Of a DNA stretch of 6,600 bases, positions 6,514-6,600 are shown piece by piece. This DNA is from Bacteroidales bacterium Bact_23 (GTDB lineage Bacteria; Bacteroidota; Bacteroidia; Bacteroidales; Lentimicrobiaceae): assembly GCA_001603685.1 (NCBI GenBank), contig LUZO01000266.1, positions 1-6,600 on the forward strand, given 5' to 3'. The notes beneath the pieces were generated by a model, which was not told where the DNA came from, ran no database searches, and saw only the letters and a program-made list of their open reading frames with translations. The translations under genes were made by a program, and so were the position numbers. Positions within the stretch are counted from its first letter, which is position 1, and each line of letters opens with the position of its first letter.

Positions 6514-6600
6514 TGCCAAATACATTGAAAGAACCGGCTAAACAACAGATTTACGCATTAATCAAAAAAAACAAAGACCCCAAACATCTCATATCCAAAC

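Noticed and set aside
1..6600. Defence system, CRISPR array, phage or conjugative element
   Set aside because: All confident genes are housekeeping or signalling genes; no spacer-repeat periodicity, integrase, transposase or nuclease gene was seen.

Overview
This window reads as ordinary chromosomal DNA from a member of the Bacteroidota, most likely class Bacteroidia. The grounds are a 729-residue type III glutamine synthetase closely resembling the Bacteroides enzyme, a DUF3127 protein, a TPR-containing sensor kinase of the layout common in that phylum, several TAnnTTTG promoter-like boxes, and start codons preceded by A-rich sequence rather than a clear Shine-Dalgarno. Coding DNA looks moderately GC-rich by eye and intergenic DNA AT-rich. 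The genus cannot be fixed from this sequence.

Layout. Positions 1-230 are a non-coding leader before glnN (231-2420, +), the ammonium-assimilating glutamine synthetase. It is followed by a stem-loop (2433-2463) and a 224-nt gap with a candidate promoter and a short inverted repeat. Next comes a compact plus-strand cluster: aat (2645-3340, leucyl/phenylalanyl-tRNA-protein transferase of the N-degron pathway), guaD (3342-3824, guanine deaminase, 1 nt after aat) and a DUF3127 gene (3846-4229, predicted OB-fold-like protein with an SSB-like tail). A convergent gene ends 19 nt further on: a 648-residue membrane sensor histidine kinase (6195 down to 4249, minus strand) with a signal peptide, about seven TPRs, one membrane segment, and HisKA and HATPase domains.

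Upstream of the kinase, 6196-6600 has no confident gene. It holds a weakly supported 61-codon Cys-rich ORF (6410-6225, minus), a large, nearly perfect 75-nt stem-loop inside that ORF (6281-6355), and two opposed promoter-like boxes (6493-6500 minus, 6506-6513 plus). The plus-strand box points to a gene beyond the right edge.

Function. GlnN fixes ammonium into glutamine, and GuaD releases ammonia from guanine, so both touch nitrogen metabolism, but they lie in separate transcription units and no shared control is visible. Aat tags proteins for ClpS/ClpAP degradation; no clp gene is in the window. No mobile element, CRISPR array, tRNA, rRNA or defence system is visible. The items most worth a second look are the 75-nt stem-loop with its small ORF in the kinase leader, and the SSB-like C-terminus of the DUF3127 protein.
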